A stretch of DNA of 13,091 nucleotides from Phycisphaerae bacterium (GTDB lineage Bacteria; Planctomycetota; Phycisphaerae; UBA1845; Fen-1342). Under the pieces are notes generated by a model. It was not told the origin of the DNA, searched no databases, and worked only from the letters and a program-made list of their open reading frames with translations. The position numbers were made by a program, and so were the translations under genes. The DNA lies in NCBI GenBank assembly GCA_022842805.1, contig JALHOX010000028.1, positions 6,320 to 19,410 on the forward strand, written 5' to 3'. This document shows positions 7,357 to 13,091 of the stretch, piece by piece (position 1 is the first letter of the stretch; every line of letters begins with the position of its first letter).

Positions 7357-8442
7357 ATGGGCATGATCCACACGGCGACGCGACCGCTCGTTTGCAGCGC
7401 GCTGTGCGCGCTGCTGTTGCTTATCTGCGGCGCGGGCTGCGTCTTTGATCAGTCCATCGAACGCCGCGAGGTCATTGAACTTCTTCCCGGCTACGCAAAG
7501 TTTCTGGCGGACCACGACGTCTGGGAGTGCGAGGCGCGGGGGTGGATTTATCAATTCGGCAATCGCAGCAAGGCCGCGAAGTTCATTGTGAACGAGTGGG
7601 CTGAGGGGCGCTCGGACGAAGTGCGGCAGCGGGCGGTCGAGCGCGTGCGGCGATTTTTTGTGGACAAGGAGAGCGAAAAGCCTATTCCGCTGCGCGTCGG
7701 CGACTATGTCTGTCCGGTGGTGCAAACCGATGGGGACGGCTATTTCGAAGTACGCCATGCGGTGCCGAGCGCGAATCTGGCGGAGTGGCTCAAGCCTGGC
7801 GCGGTGCGGCGCGCTCCCTACGACGTGATCCTTCCGAGAGGCGACCGGCGGAAATTTGTGGGCGCGATCGAGCTGATCGATCCGGAGGGACTCTCCGTCA
7901 TCTCCGACATCGACGACACGCTGCGACTGGCCGAAGTGGGCGACAGCAAGAAGGTGGTCGAGAACACGATCCTGATGGAGTATGAGCCGGTGCCCGGCAT
8001 GGCGGCGCTCTACCAGGCCTGGGCGGCGCGGCGTGGGGCCGCGTTTCATTATGTCTCGGGCTCGCCGTTGCAGATGTTCCCGGTGATCGGCGAGTTTCTG
8101 GATCGTCACCGATTTCCGGCGGGCTCGATGCATCTGCGGCCGTTCAGCATTCTGAATGGCTCCAACATTCCGCCCGCGGCGCCCTACAAGACGTTGGTGA
8201 TCGCGCGGATTCTGGCGGACTTTCCGAAGCGGAAGTTCATCTTTGTGGGCGACTCCGGCGAGGACGACCCGGAGATGTACGGCGAACTGGCCCGAGGGCA
8301 TATGAAGCAGGTCGAGCGGATCCTGATTCGCGTCGTCGACCACGGGCGCGAGGCGAGCGACGAGCGCTTTGAGCAGGCCTTTCAGGGGTTGCCGCGGTCT
8401 GTCTGGCTGACGTTTGAGCACGCCGATCAGGTCGTCCGGTGA
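7357..8442 (+). CDS. Exported App1-type (DUF2183) HAD-fold phosphatase
   Basis: A 361-residue protein matching the family of yeast App1, a phosphatidate phosphatase; bacterial members are largely uncharacterised. The frame is open from 7180, but ATG 7357 (or ATG 7363) begins a signal peptide with a hydrophobic stretch at about residues 11-27, ending GAGC at Cys28. This could be a lipoprotein, although Gly rather than Leu at -3 is unusual. An N-terminal beta-rich domain (about 55-170) ends in TDGDGYFEVRHAVP. The catalytic HAD part has motif I DIDDT (Asp184 nucleophile, Asp186), motif II YVSGSP (Ser234), motif III Lys278 (PYKTL) and motif IV GDSGEDDPE (Asp299, Asp303, Asp304), all intact. The expected reaction is Mg-dependent dephosphorylation, possibly of a phospholipid, at the cell envelope; the substrate is inferred. 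No clear ribosome site precedes the start. It sits 115 bases after the ACT gene on the same strand. Confidence 0.9.
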   Translation: MGMIHTATRPLVCSALCALLLLICGAGCVFDQSIERREVIELLPGYAKFLADHDVWECEARGWIYQFGNRSKAAKFIVNEWAEGRSDEVRQRAVERVRRFFVDKESEKPIPLRVGDYVCPVVQTDGDGYFEVRHAVPSANLAEWLKPGAVRRAPYDVILPRGDRRKFVGAIELIDPEGLSVISDIDDTLRLAEVGDSKKVVENTILMEYEPVPGMAALYQAWAARRGAAFHYVSGSPLQMFPVIGEFLDRHRFPAGSMHLRPFSILNGSNIPPAAPYKTLVIARILADFPKRKFIFVGDSGEDDPEMYGELARGHMKQVERILIRVVDHGREASDERFEQAFQGLPRSVWLTFEHADQVVR

Positions 8443-8516
8443 ATCGCGCTCGGGGCGGGGCGCAGTCCGCTACTTCGCCGCTCGGCCCGCCAGTACATTA
8501 GACGCCGTCATTGCCG

Positions 8517-9530
8517 ATGCGGATCGTGCGCATCGGCGTCTCACCGTTGTTCCAAAGGCAGGCGCCCTTGAGCCGAATCACCGCAGCAATCTCGCTTCTA
8601 TTCGTCGCTGTTTTGGCCGGCTGCGAAACCAAGCCGGGGACGCCGTCCTCTGCCGCAAGTGCTTCGAGCGCGCCCAGCGCGGCCGTGAAGAGCGAGTCGG
8701 TGATCGGCGTTTCGCTGCTGCGTCTGTCGGATCCATTTTTCATCGACATGGCCGACGCGATGAAGGCCCGCGCCGCGGAGCTGGGCTATCGCGTTGAAGT
8801 CGTCTCGGGCGAGGTCGACCCGGCTCGGCAGCGCAATCAGGTTGAGGACTTCGTCACCAAGCGCGTCGCCGCGATCATCCTGTGTCCGGTGGATTCGAAG
8901 GCCATCGGCACTTCGATCGCGCGGGCGAACGAGGCGGGCATTCCCGTATTTACCGCGGACATCGCTGTTGTCGCGGATGGCGCCAAGATCGTCTCGCACA
9001 TCGCGACTGACAACTTCGCGGGGGGCAAGCTGGCGGCGGAGGCGATGTTTGAGGCCATCGGCGGCGTCGGCCCGATCGCGATCGTCGATCATCCGGAAGT
9101 CGAGTCGGTGATCATGCGGACGCGCGGCTTTGAGGAGCGGCTGGCGGAGCTCAATCGCGAGAAGGGGGCGTCGGTGGAAGTCGTGAAGAAGCTGCCCTGT
9201 CTCGGAGCGCGCGACAAGGCGTTTCAGGTGGCCGAGGCGATCTTGCAGGCCCACGCGGACCTGAAGGGTATATGGGCCATCAATGATCAGTCGGCGCTGG
9301 GCGTGGTCGCGGCGCTGGAGAAGGCGAACCTGGTCGGAAAAGTGAAGGTGGTCGGTTTCGACGGGCAGCCGGAGGCGCTTGAGGCGATGAAGGCGGGCAA
9401 GATGTCGGGCGACGTCGTGCAGCATCCGCGCGAGATCGGGAAGAAGGCGATCGAAGCCGTGAGCGACTATGGCCGCGGGAAAGACGTGCCGGCGCAGACG
9501 CTGATCCCGCCGACGCTGGTCAAGCCCTAG
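8517..9530 (+). CDS. Ribose-type ABC transporter substrate-binding lipoprotein
   Basis: A 337-residue type I periplasmic binding protein (RbsB/Peripla_BP_4-like) that captures a sugar or sugar-like ligand and delivers it to the permease encoded downstream. With ATG 8517 as start, the signal peptide ends in a canonical lipobox LAGC at Cys36, followed by a Ser/Ala-rich linker, so the mature protein is membrane-anchored. TTG 8511 or TTG 8568 are other possible starts; the latter gives a more typical 19-residue signal. The first lobe (about 62-160) has IGVSLLRLSDPFF and IILCPVDSKAI; the second (about 185-290) has GPIAIVDHP, MRTRGFEERL, GIWAINDQSALG and VVGFDGQPEA, the usual hinge and ligand-binding segments. 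Arg203 or Arg201, Asn256, Asp257 and Asp282 fall where ribose-type proteins contact ligand. The exact sugar cannot be told. It is the first gene of the importer cluster. Confidence 0.93.
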   Translation: MRIVRIGVSPLFQRQAPLSRITAAISLLFVAVLAGCETKPGTPSSAASASSAPSAAVKSESVIGVSLLRLSDPFFIDMADAMKARAAELGYRVEVVSGEVDPARQRNQVEDFVTKRVAAIILCPVDSKAIGTSIARANEAGIPVFTADIAVVADGAKIVSHIATDNFAGGKLAAEAMFEAIGGVGPIAIVDHPEVESVIMRTRGFEERLAELNREKGASVEVVKKLPCLGARDKAFQVAEAILQAHADLKGIWAINDQSALGVVAALEKANLVGKVKVVGFDGQPEALEAMKAGKMSGDVVQHPREIGKKAIEAVSDYGRGKDVPAQTLIPPTLVKP

Positions 9531-9592
9531 CCGCCCGTTGAAGACGTTATCCGCGCGCTTGTTTCACTGCGGTATCCAGAGTCATTGGGCTG

Positions 9593-9621
9593 GTTGAAAA
9601 CGGGCCCCACAGGTTCTCAAC
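9593..9621 (+). promoter_or_regulatory. Hairpin between binding-protein and ATPase genes
   Basis: GTTGAAAAC (9593-9601) and GTTCTCAAC (9613-9621) can pair as a 9-bp stem with one A-C mismatch around an 11-base loop. The stem is flanked on each side by GGGCTG (9587-9592 and 9622-9627). It lies 62 bases after the binding-protein stop, within the 128-base gap. No T run follows, so it is not a standard terminator. It could protect the upstream message end or lower downstream expression, as often happens in such importer operons, but that is inference. Nothing else is evident in the gap. Confidence 0.35.
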
Positions 9622-9658
9622 GGGCTGTCCGACTTTCGTAAGCAATTCCGGGTGCATC

Positions 9659-11221
9659 GTGAGCCAGCCGTTGTCGGAGTCGAGCCCGCGTCCGCGCTCC
9701 GGCGCGGCGAGCGACGGTGTCGAGCGCGGCGACGTGCTTTCGATGCGGGGCATCACGAAGCGCTTCCCGGGGGTTCAGGCACTGCGCGATGGACGGCTGG
9801 AGTTGCGGCGGGGGGAGGTGCACGCGCTGCTGGGTGAAAATGGGGCGGGCAAGAGCACGTTGATCAAAATCCTCGCCGGGGCGCAGCCGCCCGATGATGG
9901 TGAGATCCGGCTTGATGGCGTGGTGCGTCGGTTCGCCTCGCCCATGGAGGCGAAGGACGCGGGGATCGCGGTGATCTATCAGGAATTCAATCTCATCCCC
10001 GCGCTGCGTGTTTTCGAGAACATTTTCCTGGGCCGCGACCGCGCGGCGCTGGGCTGGCTGCGAACGGGTGACGAGCGTCGCGCCGCGCGCGAGCTAATGG
10101 GGCGGCTGGGCGTCTCGATCGATGTCGATCGGCGCTGCGATTCGCTGCGCGTCGCCGAGCAGCAACTGGTGGAGATCGCCAAGGCCCTGGCGGCGCGGGC
10201 GCGGATCATCGTGATGGACGAACCGACCGCATCGCTCAGCGAGCGGGAAGTGCAGACGCTGTTTCAGATCATTCGCGAGCTGCGCGGGCAGGGGGTGTCG
10301 ATCGTTTATGTCAGCCACAGGTTGGATGAGGTGTACGCCATCTGCGATCGCGCCACTGTCATGCGCGATGGGGCTCACATCCTGACGCGCCCGATCGGCG
10401 AGTTGCCGCGCGAGCAGCTCATCACGGCCATGGTGGGGCGCCCGCTCGACGCGGAGTTTCCGCCGCGCGACGGGGCGGCGAGCGACGTGCTGCTGGATGT
10501 GCGCGGGTTGGAGCGTCGCGGCGTGGTCGGGCCTGTCTCGCTGCGGCTTCGTCGTGGGGAGATCCTTGCGTTGACGGGGTTGGTCGGCGCTGGGCGAACC
10601 GAGTTTGTGCGATTGCTGTTCGGCGCGGATCGAGCGACCGGCGGCGAGCTGCATCTGGCGGGGCGACGCATCTTTCCCAATGACCCGCGCGCGGCGATTC
10701 GCGCGGGCGTCTGCCTGCTGACCGAGGATCGGAAGCAGCAGGGGCTGCTGCTGGGGCGCTCGGTGCAGGAAAATTTCGCATTGCCCAGCGTCGCCTCGTG
10801 GTCGGCCGGCGGATGGCTGGACCTGCGGCGCGAGCCGGCGGCGTTTCGGCGTCGCCGCGAGGAACTGCGGATCGCGGTCAGCGGTGCGGGACAGTCGGCG
10901 GGGCTGCTGTCGGGGGGAAATCAGCAGAAGCTTGTGCTGGCGAAGTGGGTCGAGCGCGACGCGCAGGTCTTCGTCTTCGATGAGCCGACGCGCGGGGTCG
11001 ATGTCGGCGCGCGGCTGGAGATTTACCAACTGATGCGATCCCTGACGCGCGCGGGAAAGGGCGTGTTGATGGTGTCGTCCGAATTGCCGGAAGTCCTGGG
11101 GATGAGTGATCGGATTCTGGTGATGCGCGGCGGCCGGATCGTCGGTGAGATCGACGACGTCGGGCGGGCGCGGCAGGAAGACTTGCTGGCGCTGGCGGTG
11201 GGAGGAGTGGAGTCGCGATGA
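9659..11221 (+). CDS. Ribose/galactose-type sugar ABC transporter ATP-binding protein (double NBD, RbsA/MglA-like)
   Basis: A 520-residue ATPase with two nucleotide-binding domains in one chain, the hallmark of CUT2 sugar importers; it drives uptake from the cytoplasmic side of the permease. First domain: Walker A GENGAGKST (59-67), Q-loop Gln108 (YQEF), signature-type LRVAEQQ (163-169), Walker B IIVMDEP (183-189, Glu188), switch His220. Second domain: the family's degenerate Walker A GLVGAGRTE (307-315, Arg in place of Lys), LLTEDRKQQG (353-362), signature LSGGNQQ (417-423), Walker B VFVFDEP (437-443), then VSSELPEV in place of the switch His. These departures are normal for RbsA. The start is uncertain: GTG 9659 gives about 25 extra N-terminal residues and has no clear ribosome site; ATG 9743 (MRGITKRF) or GTG 9734 would match the usual family start. 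The stop overlaps the permease start as ATGA. Confidence 0.94.
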   Translation: MSQPLSESSPRPRSGAASDGVERGDVLSMRGITKRFPGVQALRDGRLELRRGEVHALLGENGAGKSTLIKILAGAQPPDDGEIRLDGVVRRFASPMEAKDAGIAVIYQEFNLIPALRVFENIFLGRDRAALGWLRTGDERRAARELMGRLGVSIDVDRRCDSLRVAEQQLVEIAKALAARARIIVMDEPTASLSEREVQTLFQIIRELRGQGVSIVYVSHRLDEVYAICDRATVMRDGAHILTRPIGELPREQLITAMVGRPLDAEFPPRDGAASDVLLDVRGLERRGVVGPVSLRLRRGEILALTGLVGAGRTEFVRLLFGADRATGGELHLAGRRIFPNDPRAAIRAGVCLLTEDRKQQGLLLGRSVQENFALPSVASWSAGGWLDLRREPAAFRRRREELRIAVSGAGQSAGLLSGGNQQKLVLAKWVERDAQVFVFDEPTRGVDVGARLEIYQLMRSLTRAGKGVLMVSSELPEVLGMSDRILVMRGGRIVGEIDDVGRARQEDLLALAVGGVESR

Positions 11222-12555
11222 GTAATGCCGTGCCGAGGCTGCCGTCGGGCGTGGGGATGTTGGGTGTGCTGGGGCTGATTTGTGCCTACTTTTCGTGGGC
11301 GACATGGGGCAGCGGGGCGCTTGGGCCGGCGGCCGCCGCGGATTCGCTCGTCGCGCAGTTGCGCGGCGCGGCGATTGAGGGCGGCGCGGTTGCGATCGCC
11401 GGCAGGGGGGCGGGCGAGGATGCGTTCGCCAACGCCATCGAGGCCGCCGCCGCCGCGGAGAATGTGAAGATCTCGGTTTTGCGCGGCGACCCGCGTGAGG
11501 TTCGCCGGGGCCTCGAAGAACTCGCGACCGGGGCGGCGCCGCCGCGGGCGCTGCTGGCGTCGGGCGAAACCGCCGCGTGGCCGCTGTTGCGCGACATTGC
11601 GGCCGAAATTCCCGCGTTCGCGGCGGTGCGGCTCTTCGCCCCCAGTTCGAGCTACGGGTCCGCATTTTTGAAGCCGGAGAATCTGCGCAACGTGCTGAAC
11701 CAGATCGTGGTCATCGCCATCACGGCCGTTGGGATGACGCTGGTGATCATCGCCGCCGGGATCGATCTTTCGGTCGGCAGCCTGATCGCGCTGGCCGCCG
11801 TGGTTGCCGCCTGGCTGATCGAGCGCAACGGGGGGACTGGGGCCGGCGTTTTGGTGCAACTGGCGTGTAGTGCGACGGCGATTGCGGCGTGCGGCGGTGT
11901 CGGACTGTTCTCGGGCCTGATGATCACGCGTTTCCGCATTCCGCCGTTCATTGCGACGCTCGCGATGATGCAGATCGCCAGCGGATTGGCCTACATCATC
12001 GCGAAGGGGCAGGCGCTTTATCAGATTCCGGACGGCTATACATGGCTGGGGCGCGGCAGCGCGATTGCGCTGATTCCCAACGCGGTTTTGCTGATGATCG
12101 CGGTTTATGCGCTTGGTCACGTGCTGATGACCCGCAGCGTGCTGGGGCGCTACATCTTCGCTGTCGGCGGAAATGCCGAGGCGGCCCGCCTTTCGGGCGT
12201 GCCGGTGCAGCGCGTGGTTGTTTCGGTGTACGTGATCTCGGGGCTGACTGCCGGGCTGGGCGGCGTGGTCCTCGCCTCGCAGCTTCGCAGTGGCGCTCCG
12301 ACCTACGGGACGATGTATGAGCTGTACGCGATTGCGGCAGTCGTGGTGGGCGGCACGAGCCTCAGCGGTGGCGACGGCAATGTGCTGAACACGCTCATCG
12401 GCGCGCTGATCATCGCCGTCATCCAGAACGGCATGAACCTGACCGGCGTGGAGAGCTATACGCAGAAGATCGTGTTGGGCGCGGTGATCCTGGGGGCAGT
12501 GCTGATCGACATGCTGCGAAGGCACGGGCTGCGCAGTTTGTCCGGAACGGCGTAG
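11218..12555 (+). CDS. RbsC-like sugar ABC permease with an extra binding-protein-like lobe
   Basis: A 445-residue membrane permease of the ribose-type (CUT2) family, about 120 residues longer than E. coli RbsC. It forms the sugar channel with the ATPase. ATG 11218 overlaps the ATPase stop (ATGA), and GGAGGAGTGGAG lies just upstream, so translation is likely coupled. TM1 is at about 12-29. The family core resumes at FLKPENLRNVLNQ (about 150-162), with VGMTLVIIAAGIDLSVGS (171-188), GRYIFAVGGNAEAARLSG (310-327) and VVVGGTSLSGGDG (375-387) conserved. Between them, residues about 40-142 form an insertion in the first periplasmic loop. It has a repeating strand-helix pattern (VAIAGRG, helix, VKISVLRGD, helix, RALLASGE, helix, FAAVRLFAPS) that resembles the second lobe of type I sugar-binding proteins. 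The insert's residues at the usual sugar contacts are altered (GE where ND is usual), so sugar binding by it is doubtful. The sugar transported is unknown. Confidence 0.93.
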   Translation: MSNAVPRLPSGVGMLGVLGLICAYFSWATWGSGALGPAAAADSLVAQLRGAAIEGGAVAIAGRGAGEDAFANAIEAAAAAENVKISVLRGDPREVRRGLEELATGAAPPRALLASGETAAWPLLRDIAAEIPAFAAVRLFAPSSSYGSAFLKPENLRNVLNQIVVIAITAVGMTLVIIAAGIDLSVGSLIALAAVVAAWLIERNGGTGAGVLVQLACSATAIAACGGVGLFSGLMITRFRIPPFIATLAMMQIASGLAYIIAKGQALYQIPDGYTWLGRGSAIALIPNAVLLMIAVYALGHVLMTRSVLGRYIFAVGGNAEAARLSGVPVQRVVVSVYVISGLTAGLGGVVLASQLRSGAPTYGTMYELYAIAAVVVGGTSLSGGDGNVLNTLIGALIIAVIQNGMNLTGVESYTQKIVLGAVILGAVLIDMLRRHGLRSLSGTA

Positions 12556-12561
12556 GCCCTC

Positions 12562-12584
12562 GCGGCAAATCCCCCCTTTGCGGC
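12562..12584. other. Imperfect hairpin between convergent genes
   Basis: GCGGCAAA (12562-12569) and TTTGCGGC (12577-12584) can pair with one G-G mismatch around a 7-base loop of TCCCCCC. It fills most of the 36-base gap between the permease stop and the convergent stop of the small HTH gene. A T run is absent after the stem on both strands, so it is at best a weak bidirectional stop. Confidence 0.3.
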
Positions 12585-12591
12585 CCAAAAG

Positions 12592-12945
12592 TTACGCCTC
12601 TGCGTGTTCGCGTGGGGGCGGCTGGTCGATCTCGTCCTGCGTCACATCCAGCGTCAGGAGTTTGGGCACGTCGATCGATGGGTCGAAGGGAGTCGCGCCG
12701 GCCAGTCGACAATCGGCGGCGAGGGCCTGGACCTGCACCTGCTTCAGCCGCGGCGCCGGCAGGCCGGCGAGCTTGCCCAGGACGTACGCCCGGCAAACGT
12801 TGACGTGAAAGAGCGGCTGGGCCTTGCGGTCGCCAAAGCGGAGCAACTCGCGTTGCTGTCGGAGCCATGAGGCGGAGCGACGAAACCACTTGGCGGCCTC
12901 GTCGGGGGTCATGAGTTCGCTGGCGGGGACGTTCGTTCGGGTCAT
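12592..12945 (-). CDS. Small predicted helix-turn-helix DNA-binding protein
   Basis: A 117-residue protein of no family I can name. The frame is open to 12996, but ATG 12945 is preferred: GGAGG lies 9 bases upstream, and a promoter at 12969-12996 would start transcription inside the longer frame. Residues about 10-60 (ELMTPDEAAKWFRRSASWLRQQ, then FGDRKAQPLFHVNVCRAYVLGKLAG) have the layout of an excisionase or MerR-like winged helix-turn-helix: TPDEAAKWFRRS, a recognition helix, then a short wing. The C-terminal half (about 66-117) is Ala- and Leu-rich, then acidic (VTQDEIDQPP), with no recognisable domain. It could be a transcription regulator or a remnant of a mobile element's control gene, but no integrase or phage gene is next to it. 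It points toward the importer operon (convergent), so a role in regulating it is not implied by position. Confidence 0.72.
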   Translation of the reverse strand: MTRTNVPASELMTPDEAAKWFRRSASWLRQQRELLRFGDRKAQPLFHVNVCRAYVLGKLAGLPAPRLKQVQVQALAADCRLAGATPFDPSIDVPKLLTLDVTQDEIDQPPPREHAEA

Positions 12946-12968
12946 CTTCTTGTTCCTCCGTTTGTGAA

Positions 12969-12996
12969 AGGATAGCACGCCGAGCGAGAATGTCAA
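12969..12996 (-). promoter_or_regulatory. Sigma70 promoter of the HTH gene
   Basis: On the minus strand TTGACA (12996-12991) is an exact -35 box, and TATCCT (12974-12969) a 4 of 6 -10 box, with a 16-base spacer. Transcription would begin near 12962, just before the GGAGG ribosome site (12959-12955), giving a leader of under 20 bases to ATG 12945. Upstream, at about 13002-13017, the bases TCTAGAAAACGTAGAA contain the 6-bp palindrome TCTAGA and a direct repeat TAGAA 8-9 bases apart. This could be an operator, but evidence is slight. Confidence 0.6.
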
Positions 12997-13078
12997 GTAA
13001 ATCTAGAAAACGTAGAATGGCGGCTGGTGCGGCTTTGCGTTGTGGGGCGGGGCAGGAAAAGGGAGACGAAGGGGGCCG

Positions 13079-13091
13079 ATGAATTTCGGCG
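13079..13091 (+). CDS. Possible start of a further gene, cut by the window edge
   Basis: ATG at 13079-13081 reads MNFG before the window ends. AAGGGGG lies just upstream (about 13069-13075) in ribosome-site position. Too little is present to say more. It would be divergent from the HTH gene, sharing the 13000-13078 gap. Confidence 0.25.

Noticed and set aside
9541..9625. DnaA-box-like words (TTATCCGCG, CCCCACAGG) suggesting a replication origin
   Set aside because: The matches are imperfect and isolated, there is no AT-rich unwinding region, and no dnaA or dnaN is nearby.
9547..9756. Small minus-strand open frame in the gap before the ATPase gene
   Set aside because: Its C-terminal part reads somewhat like protein, but it has no clear ribosome site, overlaps the ATPase start and is too short to support. 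I keep only the note on the hairpin.
10094..11665. 523-codon open frame on the minus strand across the ATPase and permease genes
   Set aside because: The product is Arg-, Pro- and Gln-rich without domains, while the plus strand has two full, motif-complete transporter genes.
11023..12588. 521-codon open frame on the minus strand opposite the permease gene
   Set aside because: Composition is dominated by Arg, His, Gln and Asp with no recognisable fold. The permease on the plus strand explains the region.

Overview
The window is GC-rich and gene-dense. It looks like chromosomal DNA from a member of the Planctomycetota, probably the Phycisphaerae side of the phylum. This is inferred from the secreted multidomain protease ending in a type I dockerin-like repeat with the CDIN/ADTNGDG style, the zinc-ribbon membrane protein, and the tandem-ACT and uncharacterised 325-residue proteins, which resemble planctomycete proteins I recall. 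No rRNA, tRNA, CRISPR array, insertion sequence or prophage was seen. Long open frames antisense to nearly every gene are composition shadows.

Layout, left to right. Bases 73-107 hold a strong intrinsic terminator for the first gene. Bases 131-3760 (minus) encode a secreted S8 (subtilisin-type) protease with a repeated propeptide-like N-terminus, beta-sandwich and Fn3-like modules, a GATase1-like module and a C-terminal dockerin. Bases 4005-4910 (minus) encode a membrane protein with an N-terminal zinc ribbon, with a consensus TATAAT box just upstream. Bases 5060-5530 (plus) encode a UspA-type universal stress protein, which converges on an uncharacterised 325-residue protein at 5573-6550 (minus). 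Divergent from that gene, 6819-7241 (plus) encodes a tandem ACT-domain protein with a good sigma70-like promoter, followed by an exported App1-type (DUF2183) HAD phosphatase at 7357-8442 (plus).

Bases 8517-12555 (plus) form a complete ribose-type (CUT2) sugar ABC importer. It has a lipoprotein type I binding protein, a double-NBD ATPase of the RbsA/MglA kind, and an RbsC-like permease whose start overlaps the ATPase stop (ATGA). A 128-base gap with a hairpin separates the binding-protein gene from the ATPase gene. Last, 12592-12945 (minus) encodes a small predicted helix-turn-helix protein with a TTGACA promoter. A further gene may begin on the plus strand at 13079 and run off the window.

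The most unusual observation is in the permease. Between its first and second membrane segments lies an extra block of roughly 100 residues. Its pattern and local sequence resemble the C-terminal lobe of a type I sugar-binding protein, so the permease appears to carry a built-in half binding protein on its periplasmic face beside a complete free-standing one. The other genes look like ordinary planctomycete housekeeping or accessory genes, several without a known function.
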